Shown here: one piece after another, positions 8,585-16,467 of the stretch | Layout of the letters: every line of letters begins with the position of its first letter | How positions within the stretch are numbered: position 1 is the stretch's first letter | The notes under the pieces: model-generated | The model's input: the letters and a program-made list of their open reading frames with translations, nothing else | The model's database searches: none | Told to the model about the DNA's origin: nothing | NCBI RefSeq assembly: GCF_001691415.1 | Contig: NZ_LRRR01000004.1 | Location: 62,001 to 126,000, forward strand | Length of the DNA: 64,000 nucleotides | Source of the DNA: Pararhodobacter sp. CCB-MM2 | GTDB taxonomy: Bacteria > Pseudomonadota > Alphaproteobacteria > Rhodobacterales > Rhodobacteraceae | Direction: 5' to 3' | Position numbers and translations under genes: made by a program

Positions 8585-8774
8585 GGATTTCTCTCTCCGT
8601 TGGGCCCCTTGCGGGGGTTCTGTTGGCTGGACTCTGAAGGTCCTTGGCCAAAAGTCTGCGAAAATATGATCAAAACCTCAAGCAAGGATTTTTCCCGCAC
8701 CCCGGACCCGAGGGCTGGACGACTCGTCCAGCCCGCGAACGCGCATGCCAATGGCAAGGACGTTATCCAGTGCC

Positions 8775-10073
8775 TCAGGAAGCGGCAAGCATCTCGCGAC
8801 GCAGGAGAACTCCGGTCTGGGATTCGTCCAGATCGACATCCGCCATGCCCAGAATTTCGCCTTTTGCCACGTCCCGGCGCAGTCGAACGCGATGGGCCAG
8901 ACCGATCGGCAAAGACGCGTTCCGGGCCGAGGTTTCCGCAGGGCACGCCTTGCCCCAGACGGTGTAGCCGCCTTCGCCATCCAGCATCTCACCGGCCCTC
9001 AGGTCGCGCTTGGCGACCGCCACGGCATCGCCCCGCCATTCCCGTGTCTGGCCCGTGGCCTCGCCCCGCAGCGCGGCCGAGAGGACGCTGACCGACAGTT
9101 CCATGCCGATCAGGTGGAAGGGTTTGTACATCGCCGCATATTGCCCGGTTTCATCCGTCGGCAGGCCGTATTGCTTGAAGCAGGCAGCGGCGTAGTCACT
9201 TTGCGCCTTCAAGACGACATAGACGCCCCAGCGCAGGTCGCGGAACACGGGCCGCCCGTCGCGCTCCAGGGACGAGACCACCTCGACCATCCCGTCACGC
9301 TTCAGCTGCCCGCCGACCGAGCTGGGCCGGAGGATACGCGCGAGGTCATCGACGCCGCAGGGCGGGAAGGCAAGGCCGTCCTCCGGGACATCCAGCCCGC
9401 AGGCATTGGCGATTGCCGCCATCTCGATCGCCGATTTCGTGCCGTCGAGGAACGAGTTGAACATCTGCGGGTTCATCCCCGCCTTGGCCGCTTCCTCGGG
9501 CGTGAGGCCGTAATGCGGCCAGACGCCATCCGGCGTCACCGAATGGTAGATCGGCAGGTACTTCGTACCCTTGCCGGCCGCGGCGACCTCGAACCCCGTG
9601 GCGCGGGCCCAGTCGACCATCTCGCTGACCAAAGCCGGCTGATCGCCATAGGCCATGGAATAGACCAGCCCCGCCGCGCGCGCCTGCTTGGCCAGCACGG
9701 CGCCCGCCAGCACATCGGCCTCGACATTGACCATGACCACATGCTTGCCGCCATCTAAGGCGGCGCGGGCGTGGTTGAGGCCCGCCTCGGGCGCGCCGGT
9801 CGCCTCGATCACCACATCCGTCTGGGCCTGCGCCAGCTCCAGCCCGTCATCGATGAATTGCGTCGCGGCGATGCGCTCGTCGCTCCAGCCCACCGCGCGG
9901 CAGGCGGCGCGGGCGCGCTCGGGGTCCAGATCGGCGATATGGCTGACGGTCAGCCCGGCGATATGCGGCACCTGCGCCAAGAACATCGAGCCGAATTTCC
10001 CCGCGCCGATCAGGGCGGCGCGGACGGGTTTGCCGTCTTCCCCGCGGGTGCGGGCCAAGGTGGACAGGTTCAT
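8775..10073 (-). CDS. NAD(P)-dependent homoserine dehydrogenase-like oxidoreductase with C-terminal SAF domain
   Basis: The 432-residue protein has an N-terminal Rossmann fold (ALIGAGKFGSMF near residues 18-30), a segment ATGAPEAGLNHARAALDGGKHVVMVNVEAD typical of homoserine dehydrogenase-like enzymes, and a C-terminal SAF-type domain (AVAKRDLRAGEMLDGEGGYTVWGKA). Proteins of this build are often mislabelled FlgA because of the SAF part. The substrate is unknown. The ATG at 10073 overlaps the stop of the MFS gene (ATGA), so the two are translationally coupled. The 578-residue frame to 10511 only reads through the MFS gene in another frame. Confidence 0.8.
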   Translation of the reverse strand: MNLSTLARTRGEDGKPVRAALIGAGKFGSMFLAQVPHIAGLTVSHIADLDPERARAACRAVGWSDERIAATQFIDDGLELAQAQTDVVIEATGAPEAGLNHARAALDGGKHVVMVNVEADVLAGAVLAKQARAAGLVYSMAYGDQPALVSEMVDWARATGFEVAAAGKGTKYLPIYHSVTPDGVWPHYGLTPEEAAKAGMNPQMFNSFLDGTKSAIEMAAIANACGLDVPEDGLAFPPCGVDDLARILRPSSVGGQLKRDGMVEVVSSLERDGRPVFRDLRWGVYVVLKAQSDYAAACFKQYGLPTDETGQYAAMYKPFHLIGMELSVSVLSAALRGEATGQTREWRGDAVAVAKRDLRAGEMLDGEGGYTVWGKACPAETSARNASLPIGLAHRVRLRRDVAKGEILGMADVDLDESQTGVLLRREMLAAS

Positions 10074-11278
10074 GCAAAGCTCCCCTCTTTGCGGCGGCGC
10101 ATGAGGATCAGCGCCATCAGATTCAAGGCCGCCGGGATGGCGAACACCAACCCCGGCAGGTCGATCCAGGCCCCATCGCCCGAAACGCGGGCAAAGACCT
10201 GAGTGTAAAGGATCGGCGCCACGATCATGCCCATCGCATGCAATGAGGACAGCGCGCCCTGCAGCTCGCCCTGTTGGTCGGCGGCGGCGCGGTCCGACAT
10301 CTCGGCGCGCAGGGCAGGGTTCACCAATCCCGACAGCGCCGAGATCGGGATCATCACCAACGCCAGCGCGCCGTTTTCCACGAAGACCAGCACCGAGAAG
10401 GACAGGATCGCCGCCAGCGTCCCCAGCATCATCGCCCCCCGGCGTCCGAGGTGGCGGATCGCCGGGCGGATCAGCACGCCCTGCACCACGACCGCGCCGA
10501 CGCCGTACCACGCCAGCGACAGGCCGACCTGTCCGGGTGTCCAGCCGAAGCGGGCGGTGGCGAAATAGGCCCAGACGACCGGGTAGACGACGAAGGCGAA
10601 TTCAAACGCCGTGTAGATCGACAGGTAGCGCCCCAGACCCGGCAGATGGGTGATCGCCCGGAAGGCGCCGAACGGGTTGGCCCGGCGCCAGTTGAAGGGG
10701 CGGCGATGCTCGGGCCGCAGGCTTTCGCGCATGACCAGCGCCCCGAAGGCAAGGTTCAGCGCGGTGATCGCCGCGGCGCCGATAAAGGGCGCGCGGGTGC
10801 CGTATTCGGCCAGCAAGCCACCGACCGCCGGCCCGAGGATGAAGCCGAAGCCATAGGCCGCGCCAATGAGACCAAAGCGCTGGGCCTTCTCCTCGGGCGT
10901 GGAGATGTCGGCGACATAGGCGGTGGCGGTCGAATAGGTGGCGGAGGTGATGCCGTTGACCAGCCGGGCTAGCAGGATCAGCCAGACCGTCCCGGCCAGC
11001 GCGAGGATCACGTAATCCCCGGCCAGCACCAGCAGCGACAGCAACAGGATCGGCTTGCGCCCGAAGCGATCCGACAGGTTCCCCAGCACCGGTCCGAACA
11101 GGAACTGCATCACCGCGAAGCCGCCCGTCAGCACGCCGCCCCAAAGCGCCGCATGGGACAGATCCTCGCCCGTCACCTCGCGCAGAAGGTCGGGCATGAC
11201 CGGCATGATCAGGCCGAAGCCGATGGCGTCCAGCACCATGGTGGTCAGGATGAACAGCACGGGCAGGGATCGGCGCAT
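10070..11278 (-). CDS. MFS transporter, TetA-like drug/metabolite exporter
   Basis: The 402-residue protein has twelve expected membrane segments and the major facilitator motif A GNLSDRFGRKPILL between segments 2 and 3, plus GFILGPAVGGLLAEYG (motif C of drug:proton antiporters) in segment 5. This is the TCR/Tet branch. The start at 11278 (MRRSLPVLFILTTMVLDAIGFG) matches the family; the 21 codons before it do not. It overlaps the SAF-domain dehydrogenase gene by four bases. Resistance cannot be inferred; export of a metabolite made by the coupled enzyme is possible. Confidence 0.85.
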   Translation of the reverse strand: MRRSLPVLFILTTMVLDAIGFGLIMPVMPDLLREVTGEDLSHAALWGGVLTGGFAVMQFLFGPVLGNLSDRFGRKPILLLSLLVLAGDYVILALAGTVWLILLARLVNGITSATYSTATAYVADISTPEEKAQRFGLIGAAYGFGFILGPAVGGLLAEYGTRAPFIGAAAITALNLAFGALVMRESLRPEHRRPFNWRRANPFGAFRAITHLPGLGRYLSIYTAFEFAFVVYPVVWAYFATARFGWTPGQVGLSLAWYGVGAVVVQGVLIRPAIRHLGRRGAMMLGTLAAILSFSVLVFVENGALALVMIPISALSGLVNPALRAEMSDRAAADQQGELQGALSSLHAMGMIVAPILYTQVFARVSGDGAWIDLPGLVFAIPAALNLMALILMRRRKEGSFA

Positions 11279-11353
11279 TGGCGGCCTCAGGGCTACATTT
11301 TCAACGAAGGGGTCAGGAATTTGGAGGAAAACCCTGACCAAACTATCACTTTC

Positions 11354-12148
11354 TCAACTTTGTAGATGTCCCGTGTCGCGCAGGAAGCCGGCCAGCGCCT
11401 CGGCATAGGCGTCGGGTTGATCGACGCAGGGCAGATGGCCGGCACCCCGGATCAGCTGGAAGCGCGAGCCGGGGACCAGCTCGGCGGTCTCGCGCACCAG
11501 ATCCGGCGGCGTCGAGCCATCCTCGGAGCCGGCGATGGCCAGCAGCGGCAGGCGCAGACCCGAGGTCGGGGTGTAGAAATCCGTGCCCGAGATCGCATTG
11601 GCGCAGCCGACATAACCCTGCAGCGGCGTGCGGGTCAGCAGGTGGCGCCAAGCCGTGACCTCGGCGGTCTCGCGGAAGGCGCGGGGGAACCAGCGCTCCA
11701 AGGTGGCATCGGCGAGGGCCTCGATCCCCTCGGCCTCGAGCGTGGCGATGCGCTGCCGCCAGACATCCGCATTGCCGATCTTGGCGGCGGTGTTGGACAG
11801 GACCAAAGCGCGCACCAGATCCAGCCGCTTCACCGCAAGCCCCTGCGCCACCAGCCCGCCGATCGACAGGCCCACGACCATCGCGTCCTTCAGCGCGAGG
11901 TGATCCATCAGCCGCTCGGCATCGCGCACCAGCGCACCCATGGAGTAGGCGCCGCCGGGGGCATCCGACAGCCCATGCCCGCGCAGCGAATAGCGCAGCA
12001 CCCGCAGGCCCCGCGGCAGCAGCGGCACCAGCTTGTCCCACAGCCGCAGATCGGTCCCCAGCGCGTGGATCAGCACCAAAGGCGGCCCCTCGGGATCGCC
12101 GGACAGCTGGTAGTGCAGGCGAATGTCGCCCAGATCGGCCATGTGCAT
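11354..12148 (-). CDS. Alpha/beta hydrolase, 3-oxoadipate enol-lactonase-like
   Basis: The 264-residue alpha/beta hydrolase has the nucleophile elbow GLSIGG (Ser), an acid in AGSEDGSTPPD (Asp) and the catalytic His in RGAGHLPCVDQP. The opening LGDIRLHYQLSGDPEGPPLVLIHALGTDLRLWD and the length are those of PcaD, which hydrolyses 3-oxoadipate enol-lactone in the protocatechuate pathway. No other pca gene is nearby, so that substrate is uncertain. The ATG at 12148 follows a GGGAGA ribosome-binding site. It lies 75 bases upstream of the MFS gene on the same strand and may head a three-gene operon. Confidence 0.8.
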   Translation of the reverse strand: MHMADLGDIRLHYQLSGDPEGPPLVLIHALGTDLRLWDKLVPLLPRGLRVLRYSLRGHGLSDAPGGAYSMGALVRDAERLMDHLALKDAMVVGLSIGGLVAQGLAVKRLDLVRALVLSNTAAKIGNADVWRQRIATLEAEGIEALADATLERWFPRAFRETAEVTAWRHLLTRTPLQGYVGCANAISGTDFYTPTSGLRLPLLAIAGSEDGSTPPDLVRETAELVPGSRFQLIRGAGHLPCVDQPDAYAEALAGFLRDTGHLQS

Positions 12149-12264
12149 CTGAAATCTCCCTTGGTGCCCAACATCGGCAGTTTTCGCGTCCTCGGCAAGC
12201 GACCTTGGCGCCATGACCTTGAACAGGCGGGGCAAAGTTGCGATCTGGGGGGCCGGAGGTACCC

Positions 12265-12840
12265 ATGCACCAGACCAATCCCGTCCTCGATTTCCTGCTG
12301 ACCCGCCGCTCGCGCCCGGCCGCTGCCCTGACCGCGCCCGCGCCCGACGCCGCCGCGCTGGAGGTCCTGATGACCGCCGCCGCCCGTGTGCCCGACCATG
12401 GCGCGCTGGTGCCGTGGCGCTTCCTCGTGATCGGGCCCGCCGCCCGCGCGCGCCTGTCCAACCTGATCCGCGAGCGTGGCCCGGTGCTGGGCATCGACCC
12501 CGCCAAGGTCGAGAAATCGGCGATGAGCTGGCAGAACGCGCCGATGATCGTCGGCGTGGTCTCGGCCCCGGTGCCGTCCGAGAAGGCGCCCGAGCTGGAG
12601 CAGGTCCTCTCCGCCGGCGCCGTCTGTGCGGCGTTGGTCAATGCAGCGCTGGCCTCGGGCTGGGGGGCTGCGTGGATCACCGGCTGGGCGGCCTTCGACC
12701 GAACGTTCCTTGAGGACGGCCTCGGGCTGCAACCGGGCGAACAGATCGCCGGTTTCGTCCATATAGGAACCTGCGAGACCGCGCCGGCGGAGCGTCCGCG
12801 CCCGGATCTGGCCGCCATCACGCAGCATCTCGACGTATGA
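12265..12840 (+). CDS. Nitroreductase family protein (YdjA-like)
   Basis: The 191-residue FMN-dependent nitroreductase-fold protein begins with the family's FLLTRRSRPAA (FMN phosphate contacts) and carries ARVPDHGALVPWRFLVI, then GWGAAWITGWAAFD near residue 135. The short, single-domain form without a cap resembles YdjA. Start at 12265 is supported by GGAGG nine bases upstream. Its stop overlaps the start of the next gene (ATGA). Divergent from the alpha/beta hydrolase gene with a shared 116-base control region. Natural substrate unknown. Confidence 0.85.
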   Translation: MHQTNPVLDFLLTRRSRPAAALTAPAPDAAALEVLMTAAARVPDHGALVPWRFLVIGPAARARLSNLIRERGPVLGIDPAKVEKSAMSWQNAPMIVGVVSAPVPSEKAPELEQVLSAGAVCAALVNAALASGWGAAWITGWAAFDRTFLEDGLGLQPGEQIAGFVHIGTCETAPAERPRPDLAAITQHLDV

Positions 12841-13526
12841 TCCTCGGTTCGATCTTCGCGGCGCTGGGGCAATTCGACGACCCGCGCTTCCGCCGGGTGG
12901 TGCTGATGGGCCTCGGCCTGTCGGTGCTGCTGCTGGTCGCGCTGTATGTCGTGCTGGTCTGGCTGATCTTCTGGCTGGTGCCGGACTCTGTGTCCCTGCC
13001 GTGGCTGGGTGAGGTCGGCGGGATCGACACCGCGCTGTCGCTGGCCTCGATCCCGCTGATGCTGGTGCTGTCGGTGTTCCTGATGGTGCCAGTCGCCTCA
13101 GGCTTCACCGGCCTGTTCCTCGATCAGGTCGCGGATGCCGTCGAGGCCCGCCACTACCCGATGCTACCGCCGGCCGAGGGTGCACCATTCCTCAGCCAGC
13201 TGGCCGACGCGCTGCGCTATATGGCGCTCTTGATCGCGCTGAACCTCGTGGGGCTGCTGATCGTCATTTTCACCGCCGGGACCGGCCTTGTCGTGTTCTG
13301 GGTGATCAACGGCTTCCTGCTGTCGCGGGAGTATTTCACCGCCGTCGCCCTGCGTCGCATGGCCCCGGACGAGGCGCATAGGATGCGGCGCGCCAATACC
13401 GGTACGCTTTGGATCGCGGGCGTGTTGTTCGCCATCCCGCTGTCGATCCCGGTGGTGAACCTGTTCGTGCCGGTTCTGGGCACGGCGGCCTTCACCCATC
13501 TGTTCCACCGCCTCGCCCGCGGCTGA
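12837..13526 (+). CDS. EI24 domain-containing membrane protein (CysZ-like)
   Basis: A 229-residue protein with about four to five membrane segments: VVLMGLGLSVLLLVALYVVLVW, LMLVLSVFLMVPVASGFTGLF, MALLIALNLVGLLIVIF, and a hydrophobic C-terminal stretch. The layout, with FLDQVADAVEARHYP after the second segment and NGFLLSREYFTAVALRRM, fits the EI24/CysZ family, whose best known member is the sulfate permease CysZ. No cysteine-assimilation gene is adjacent, so sulfate uptake is not asserted. Coupled by ATGA overlap to the nitroreductase gene. Confidence 0.8.
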   Translation: MILGSIFAALGQFDDPRFRRVVLMGLGLSVLLLVALYVVLVWLIFWLVPDSVSLPWLGEVGGIDTALSLASIPLMLVLSVFLMVPVASGFTGLFLDQVADAVEARHYPMLPPAEGAPFLSQLADALRYMALLIALNLVGLLIVIFTAGTGLVVFWVINGFLLSREYFTAVALRRMAPDEAHRMRRANTGTLWIAGVLFAIPLSIPVVNLFVPVLGTAAFTHLFHRLARG

Positions 13527-13583
13527 GGCAAAGGCACCGGCAGACAAAAGCAAAGGGGGGCGTCGCGGCCCCCCTTCGTCGTT

Positions 13584-13865
13584 TCAGATCTCGCCCATCA
13601 TCCAGCGGTGGAAGATGTCCACGTCGCGGATGGTGATCCAGCCCGACAGGATGATCGCGCAGATCGCGGCCCAGATCACCGCCGCGACGATGGTGGTGAT
13701 CAAGAGCTTGCGCTTGAAGTTCAGGTTATGCGGCGCCGAGGAGGGCGTGCCGGCGACGACCTGACCCGCCTCACCCTGCGTCGTGGTGCGCAGGGGCAGC
13801 ACGCAGAGCAGCGTCAGGAACCAGACGAAGGCGAAGATGACGAAGGCGGAGAAGGGGGGCAGCAT
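13584..13865 (-). CDS. DUF1467 family membrane protein
   Basis: The 93-residue protein has two membrane segments (FSAFVIFAFVWFLTLLCVLPL and LLITTIVAAVIWAAICAIILSGWI) joined by a polar loop with RTTTQGEAG and HNLNFKRK, the features of DUF1467 proteins found widely in alphaproteobacteria. Its start overlaps the stop of the methylmalonyl-CoA epimerase gene, an association common in this group. Function unknown. Confidence 0.85.
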   Translation of the reverse strand: MLPPFSAFVIFAFVWFLTLLCVLPLRTTTQGEAGQVVAGTPSSAPHNLNFKRKLLITTIVAAVIWAAICAIILSGWITIRDVDIFHRWMMGEI

Positions 13866-14269
13866 CAGACTTGCTCCAGTTCGACGAGGCAGCCGTTGAA
13901 GTCCTTGGGATGCAGGAACAGCACGGGCTTGCCATGCGCGCCGATCTTCGGCTCTCCGGTGCCCAGAACGCGCGCGCCCTCGGCCTTCAGCTTGTCGCGG
14001 GCGGCGAGGATATCATCGACCTCGTAGCAGATGTGGTGGATGCCGCCCGCGGGGTTCTTCTCGAGGAAGCCCTTGATCGGGCTGTCATCGCCCAAGGGGT
14101 ACAGCAGCTCGATCTTGGTGTTGGGCAGGGTGATGAATACCACGGTCACGCCGTGGTCGGGCTCGTCCTGCGGGGCACCGACATCGGCGCCGAGCGTGTT
14201 GCGATATTGCGCCGAGGCGGCCTCGAGATCCGGCACGGCGATGGCGACATGGTTCAGACGGCCGATCAT
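13865..14269 (-). CDS. mce: Methylmalonyl-CoA epimerase
   Basis: The 134-residue glyoxalase/VOC-fold protein interconverts (2R)- and (2S)-methylmalonyl-CoA in propionate use. It has the two VOC modules with the metal ligands expected for the family: His7 (LNHVAIAV), a His in GGIHHICYEV at about residue 78 and Glu131 near the end (CLVELEQV), plus the KIELLYPLGDDSPIKGFLEKN signature. Length fits. It is first in a two-gene unit with the DUF1467 gene and divergent from the response regulator gene at 14453. Confidence 0.9.
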   Translation of the reverse strand: MIGRLNHVAIAVPDLEAASAQYRNTLGADVGAPQDEPDHGVTVVFITLPNTKIELLYPLGDDSPIKGFLEKNPAGGIHHICYEVDDILAARDKLKAEGARVLGTGEPKIGAHGKPVLFLHPKDFNGCLVELEQV

Positions 14270-14452
14270 GGCATTCCCCCCTGCGAGTTAACCTGCATTC
14301 CCGGGTTCAATATAGGGCAGGGCCAAGAAAGCAAGGGACGCATGGCCGCAGGTCGCGACGTCGCGGGTAACGATCTTGGCCGATTCCGAGTCGATATTTA
14401 CCAGCTGGAAACCAATCTGGCGCAGCATGGAGGCCTGCCATGGAGAATCCAG

Positions 14453-15235
14453 ATGCCTGTACCTGCCTTCCAGTCGTCCCGCTCGCGCCCTCCATCTCCC
14501 TATCAGGGCCGTGTTCCCGCTCCTGTCACGCAAATGGGCCCCTCGGCGGGCAGTTTCGCGATGCCGCCGCGCACCATGCTGCTGGTCGAGGATAGCCGCT
14601 TCGCTGCTGAAGCCGTGCGCCTGATCTGCCGCCGCGCCGGTATCCGCCTGCGCCGTGCCGATTCGCTGGCCAATGCCGCGCTGCACTTGCGGGTCTATCG
14701 CCCTGACATCGCCCTCATCGACCTCGGGCTGCCCGATGGGTCGGGGCTGGACCTGATCGCGGCGCTGCACCGCTCGCATGTCCGCCCGCGCCGCATGGTG
14801 GCGATCAGCGGGGATCTGTCCCTGCGCGACGCCGCGCTGCAGGCCGGGGCGGATGCCTTCCTGCTGAAGCCCATCAGCCTGACCCGCCATCTGGCGGTGA
14901 TGACCGGCGAGGCTGCCGACACCGGCGATACCGAGCGGGATTGGGAAGCCGAATGGGACGAATACTGCGACAGCATCGCCGAGCGCAATGCAGGCGCCGA
15001 TCCCATGGCCCTGCGCGACGATCTGCGGCTGGTACATGACCTGCTGCAAGGCGCGCCTGAGCCGGGGAAAGTGGCCTACGCGGGCCAGTTCCTCGCCTCC
15101 GTCGGCCATGCGATGCACGACCCCGCGCTGGCCGAAGCGGCCCGCGCCGCCAGCGAGGCCGGTGATCGCCATTCCCTCGCCGCGCTGGTCGAGGCCAAGA
15201 AGCGCCGCACCGCGGATCTGAAAACCGCGATCTGA
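14453..15235 (+). CDS. Response regulator receiver protein with helical C-terminal region
   Basis: The 260-residue protein has a receiver domain from about residue 40 to 155: acidic pair in LLVEDSR, phospho-acceptor Asp90 (ALIDLGLPDG) and conserved Lys139 (FLLKPIS). The first 40 residues are Ser/Pro-rich and disordered-looking. The last 100 residues are helical and acidic (DWEAEWDEYCDSIAERN) with no DNA-binding domain I can recognise. No histidine kinase is nearby. The ATG at 14453 has a GGAGA site seven bases upstream; the long open frame before it is a shadow of mce. Output role unknown. Confidence 0.8.
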   Translation: MPVPAFQSSRSRPPSPYQGRVPAPVTQMGPSAGSFAMPPRTMLLVEDSRFAAEAVRLICRRAGIRLRRADSLANAALHLRVYRPDIALIDLGLPDGSGLDLIAALHRSHVRPRRMVAISGDLSLRDAALQAGADAFLLKPISLTRHLAVMTGEAADTGDTERDWEAEWDEYCDSIAERNAGADPMALRDDLRLVHDLLQGAPEPGKVAYAGQFLASVGHAMHDPALAEAARAASEAGDRHSLAALVEAKKRRTADLKTAI

Positions 15236-15260
15236 GCGGACTTGCAGGACGCCAAGCATG

Positions 15261-15284
15261 AGGGGGCCGATTTGGCCCCCTTTG
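15261..15284 (+). terminator. Intrinsic terminator after the response regulator gene
   Basis: AGGGGGCC and GGCCCCCT form a perfect 8-bp stem with a five-base loop followed by TTG, 26 bases past the stop codon. It also lies downstream of the convergent mbfA-like gene. Confidence 0.75.
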
Positions 15285-15345
15285 TCATTGTCGGTCTAAA
15301 CGGCGCCGGTTCTGCCGAAGTGCGTATTTGTTGCAGAGTGAAGGG

Positions 15346-16323
15346 TCAGCCGCCGCCGATCAAGGCGCCCGCCGCGAAGACGAGGGCGCCGCCCAGCACC
15401 ACCTGGAAGGTTGCGCGCAGGAAGGGCGTGTCCATGTAGCGGTTCTGGATCCAGACGATGGCCCAGAGTTCGACGAAGACGACGATCATGGCGATGATGG
15501 TCGCGGTCCAGAAATGCGGGATCAGATAGGGCAGGGCATGGCCGAGGCCCCCCAGCGTCGTCATCACCCCCGCCGCGATCCCGCGTTTGACCGGAGAGCC
15601 CCGGCCGGACAGCTGCCCGTCATCCGAGGCCGCCTCGGTGAAGCCCATGGAGATGCCCGCACCGATCGACGCCGCAAGACCCACGAGGAAGGTCGTATGC
15701 GTGTCCTGCGTGGCGAAGGCGGTAGCGAAGATCGGCGCCAGCGTCGAGACCGATCCATCCATCAGACCGGCCAGCCCCGGCTGCACCCAGGTCAGCACGA
15801 ATTGGCGATGGGCGGTCGCATCCTCGGCCGCGCGGGCGTCTTCGCCCAGATGCTTGTCTTCCAGCGCATGGGCGGCGTTCTCATGGCCCAGCTCGGCCGC
15901 GGCCAGATCGCCCAGCAGCTTGCGCGTCGCCGCGTCCGAGGTGCGCTGCGCGGCCAGCTGGTAGAAGGACCCCGCCTGCCGCTCCATGGCCTCGGCCTCG
16001 GTGCGGATCTGTTCCAGCGACATCGTCTCCATCAGCCAGACGGGTTTGCGGGCATAGAACCCCGCCACATGCTCGCGGCGGATCAGGGGAATCACCTCGC
16101 CGAAGCGGATGCGGTGCAGGGCGATCAGCCGCTGGCGGTGGCGATCCTCCTCTTCGGCCATGCCGTCGAACACGGCGGCAGACGACGGGTAATCCGCCCG
16201 CAGTTTCTCGGCATAAGACCGATAGATGCGCGAATCGTCCTCCTCGGACGAGATGGCCAGTGCCAGGATTTCCTGTTCCGACAAGTCCTTGAACCGTCGG
16301 CGGTTGCGGTAGCTGGTGAGCAT
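15346..16323 (-). CDS. mbfA: Membrane-bound ferritin-like iron exporter, MbfA-like (ferritin domain plus VIT1/CCC1 domain)
   Basis: The 325-residue protein joins an N-terminal ferritin-like four-helix region (residues about 10-155, with ExxH-type metal ligands in AISSEEDDSR, MAEEEDRHRQR and AAAELGHENAA) to a C-terminal VIT1/CCC1 transporter domain (LTWVQPGLAGLMDGSVSTLAPIFATAFA, GAGISMGFTEAASDDG). This is the MbfA architecture known from Bradyrhizobium and Agrobacterium, where it exports iron and guards against iron and peroxide stress under control of Irr. An Irr-type box lies just upstream, and irr is in this window at 30714. Location: inner membrane, ferritin part in the cytoplasm. Confidence 0.88.
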   Translation of the reverse strand: MLTSYRNRRRFKDLSEQEILALAISSEEDDSRIYRSYAEKLRADYPSSAAVFDGMAEEEDRHRQRLIALHRIRFGEVIPLIRREHVAGFYARKPVWLMETMSLEQIRTEAEAMERQAGSFYQLAAQRTSDAATRKLLGDLAAAELGHENAAHALEDKHLGEDARAAEDATAHRQFVLTWVQPGLAGLMDGSVSTLAPIFATAFATQDTHTTFLVGLAASIGAGISMGFTEAASDDGQLSGRGSPVKRGIAAGVMTTLGGLGHALPYLIPHFWTATIIAMIVVFVELWAIVWIQNRYMDTPFLRATFQVVLGGALVFAAGALIGGG

Positions 16324-16340
16324 GGGAGGTCCCCTGATTT

Positions 16341-16357
16341 CTTGGAATCATTCTAAA
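16341..16357. promoter_or_regulatory. Irr-type box (iron control element) upstream of mbfA
   Basis: CTTGGAATCATTCTAAA matches the alphaproteobacterial Irr motif TTTAGAATCATTCTAAA at 15 of 17 positions. It sits 18 bases before the mbfA start codon, where binding would block transcription. It is 110 bases from the divergent gene at 16468. Confidence 0.75.
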
Positions 16358-16467
16358 CTGTGCCGCGTTGCGCCGACAAGGGGCCTTGGGGTCGCAGGCC
16401 GCGCTTGGCGCAATCGGGGGACGCGTGGTTCAATACACGGGCATCGTGGCGCGTGGAGGGTTCTGGA

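Noticed and set aside
8585..8774. An operator around the TGATCA-centred palindrome (AAAATATGATCAAAA) upstream of potF
   Set aside because: Only the centre is symmetrical and I cannot tie it to a known regulator or place it against a promoter.
10074..10511. N-terminal extension of the SAF-domain dehydrogenase to 578 residues
   Set aside because: The extension runs out of frame through the MFS gene; the family start is the ATG at 10073, which overlaps the MFS stop.
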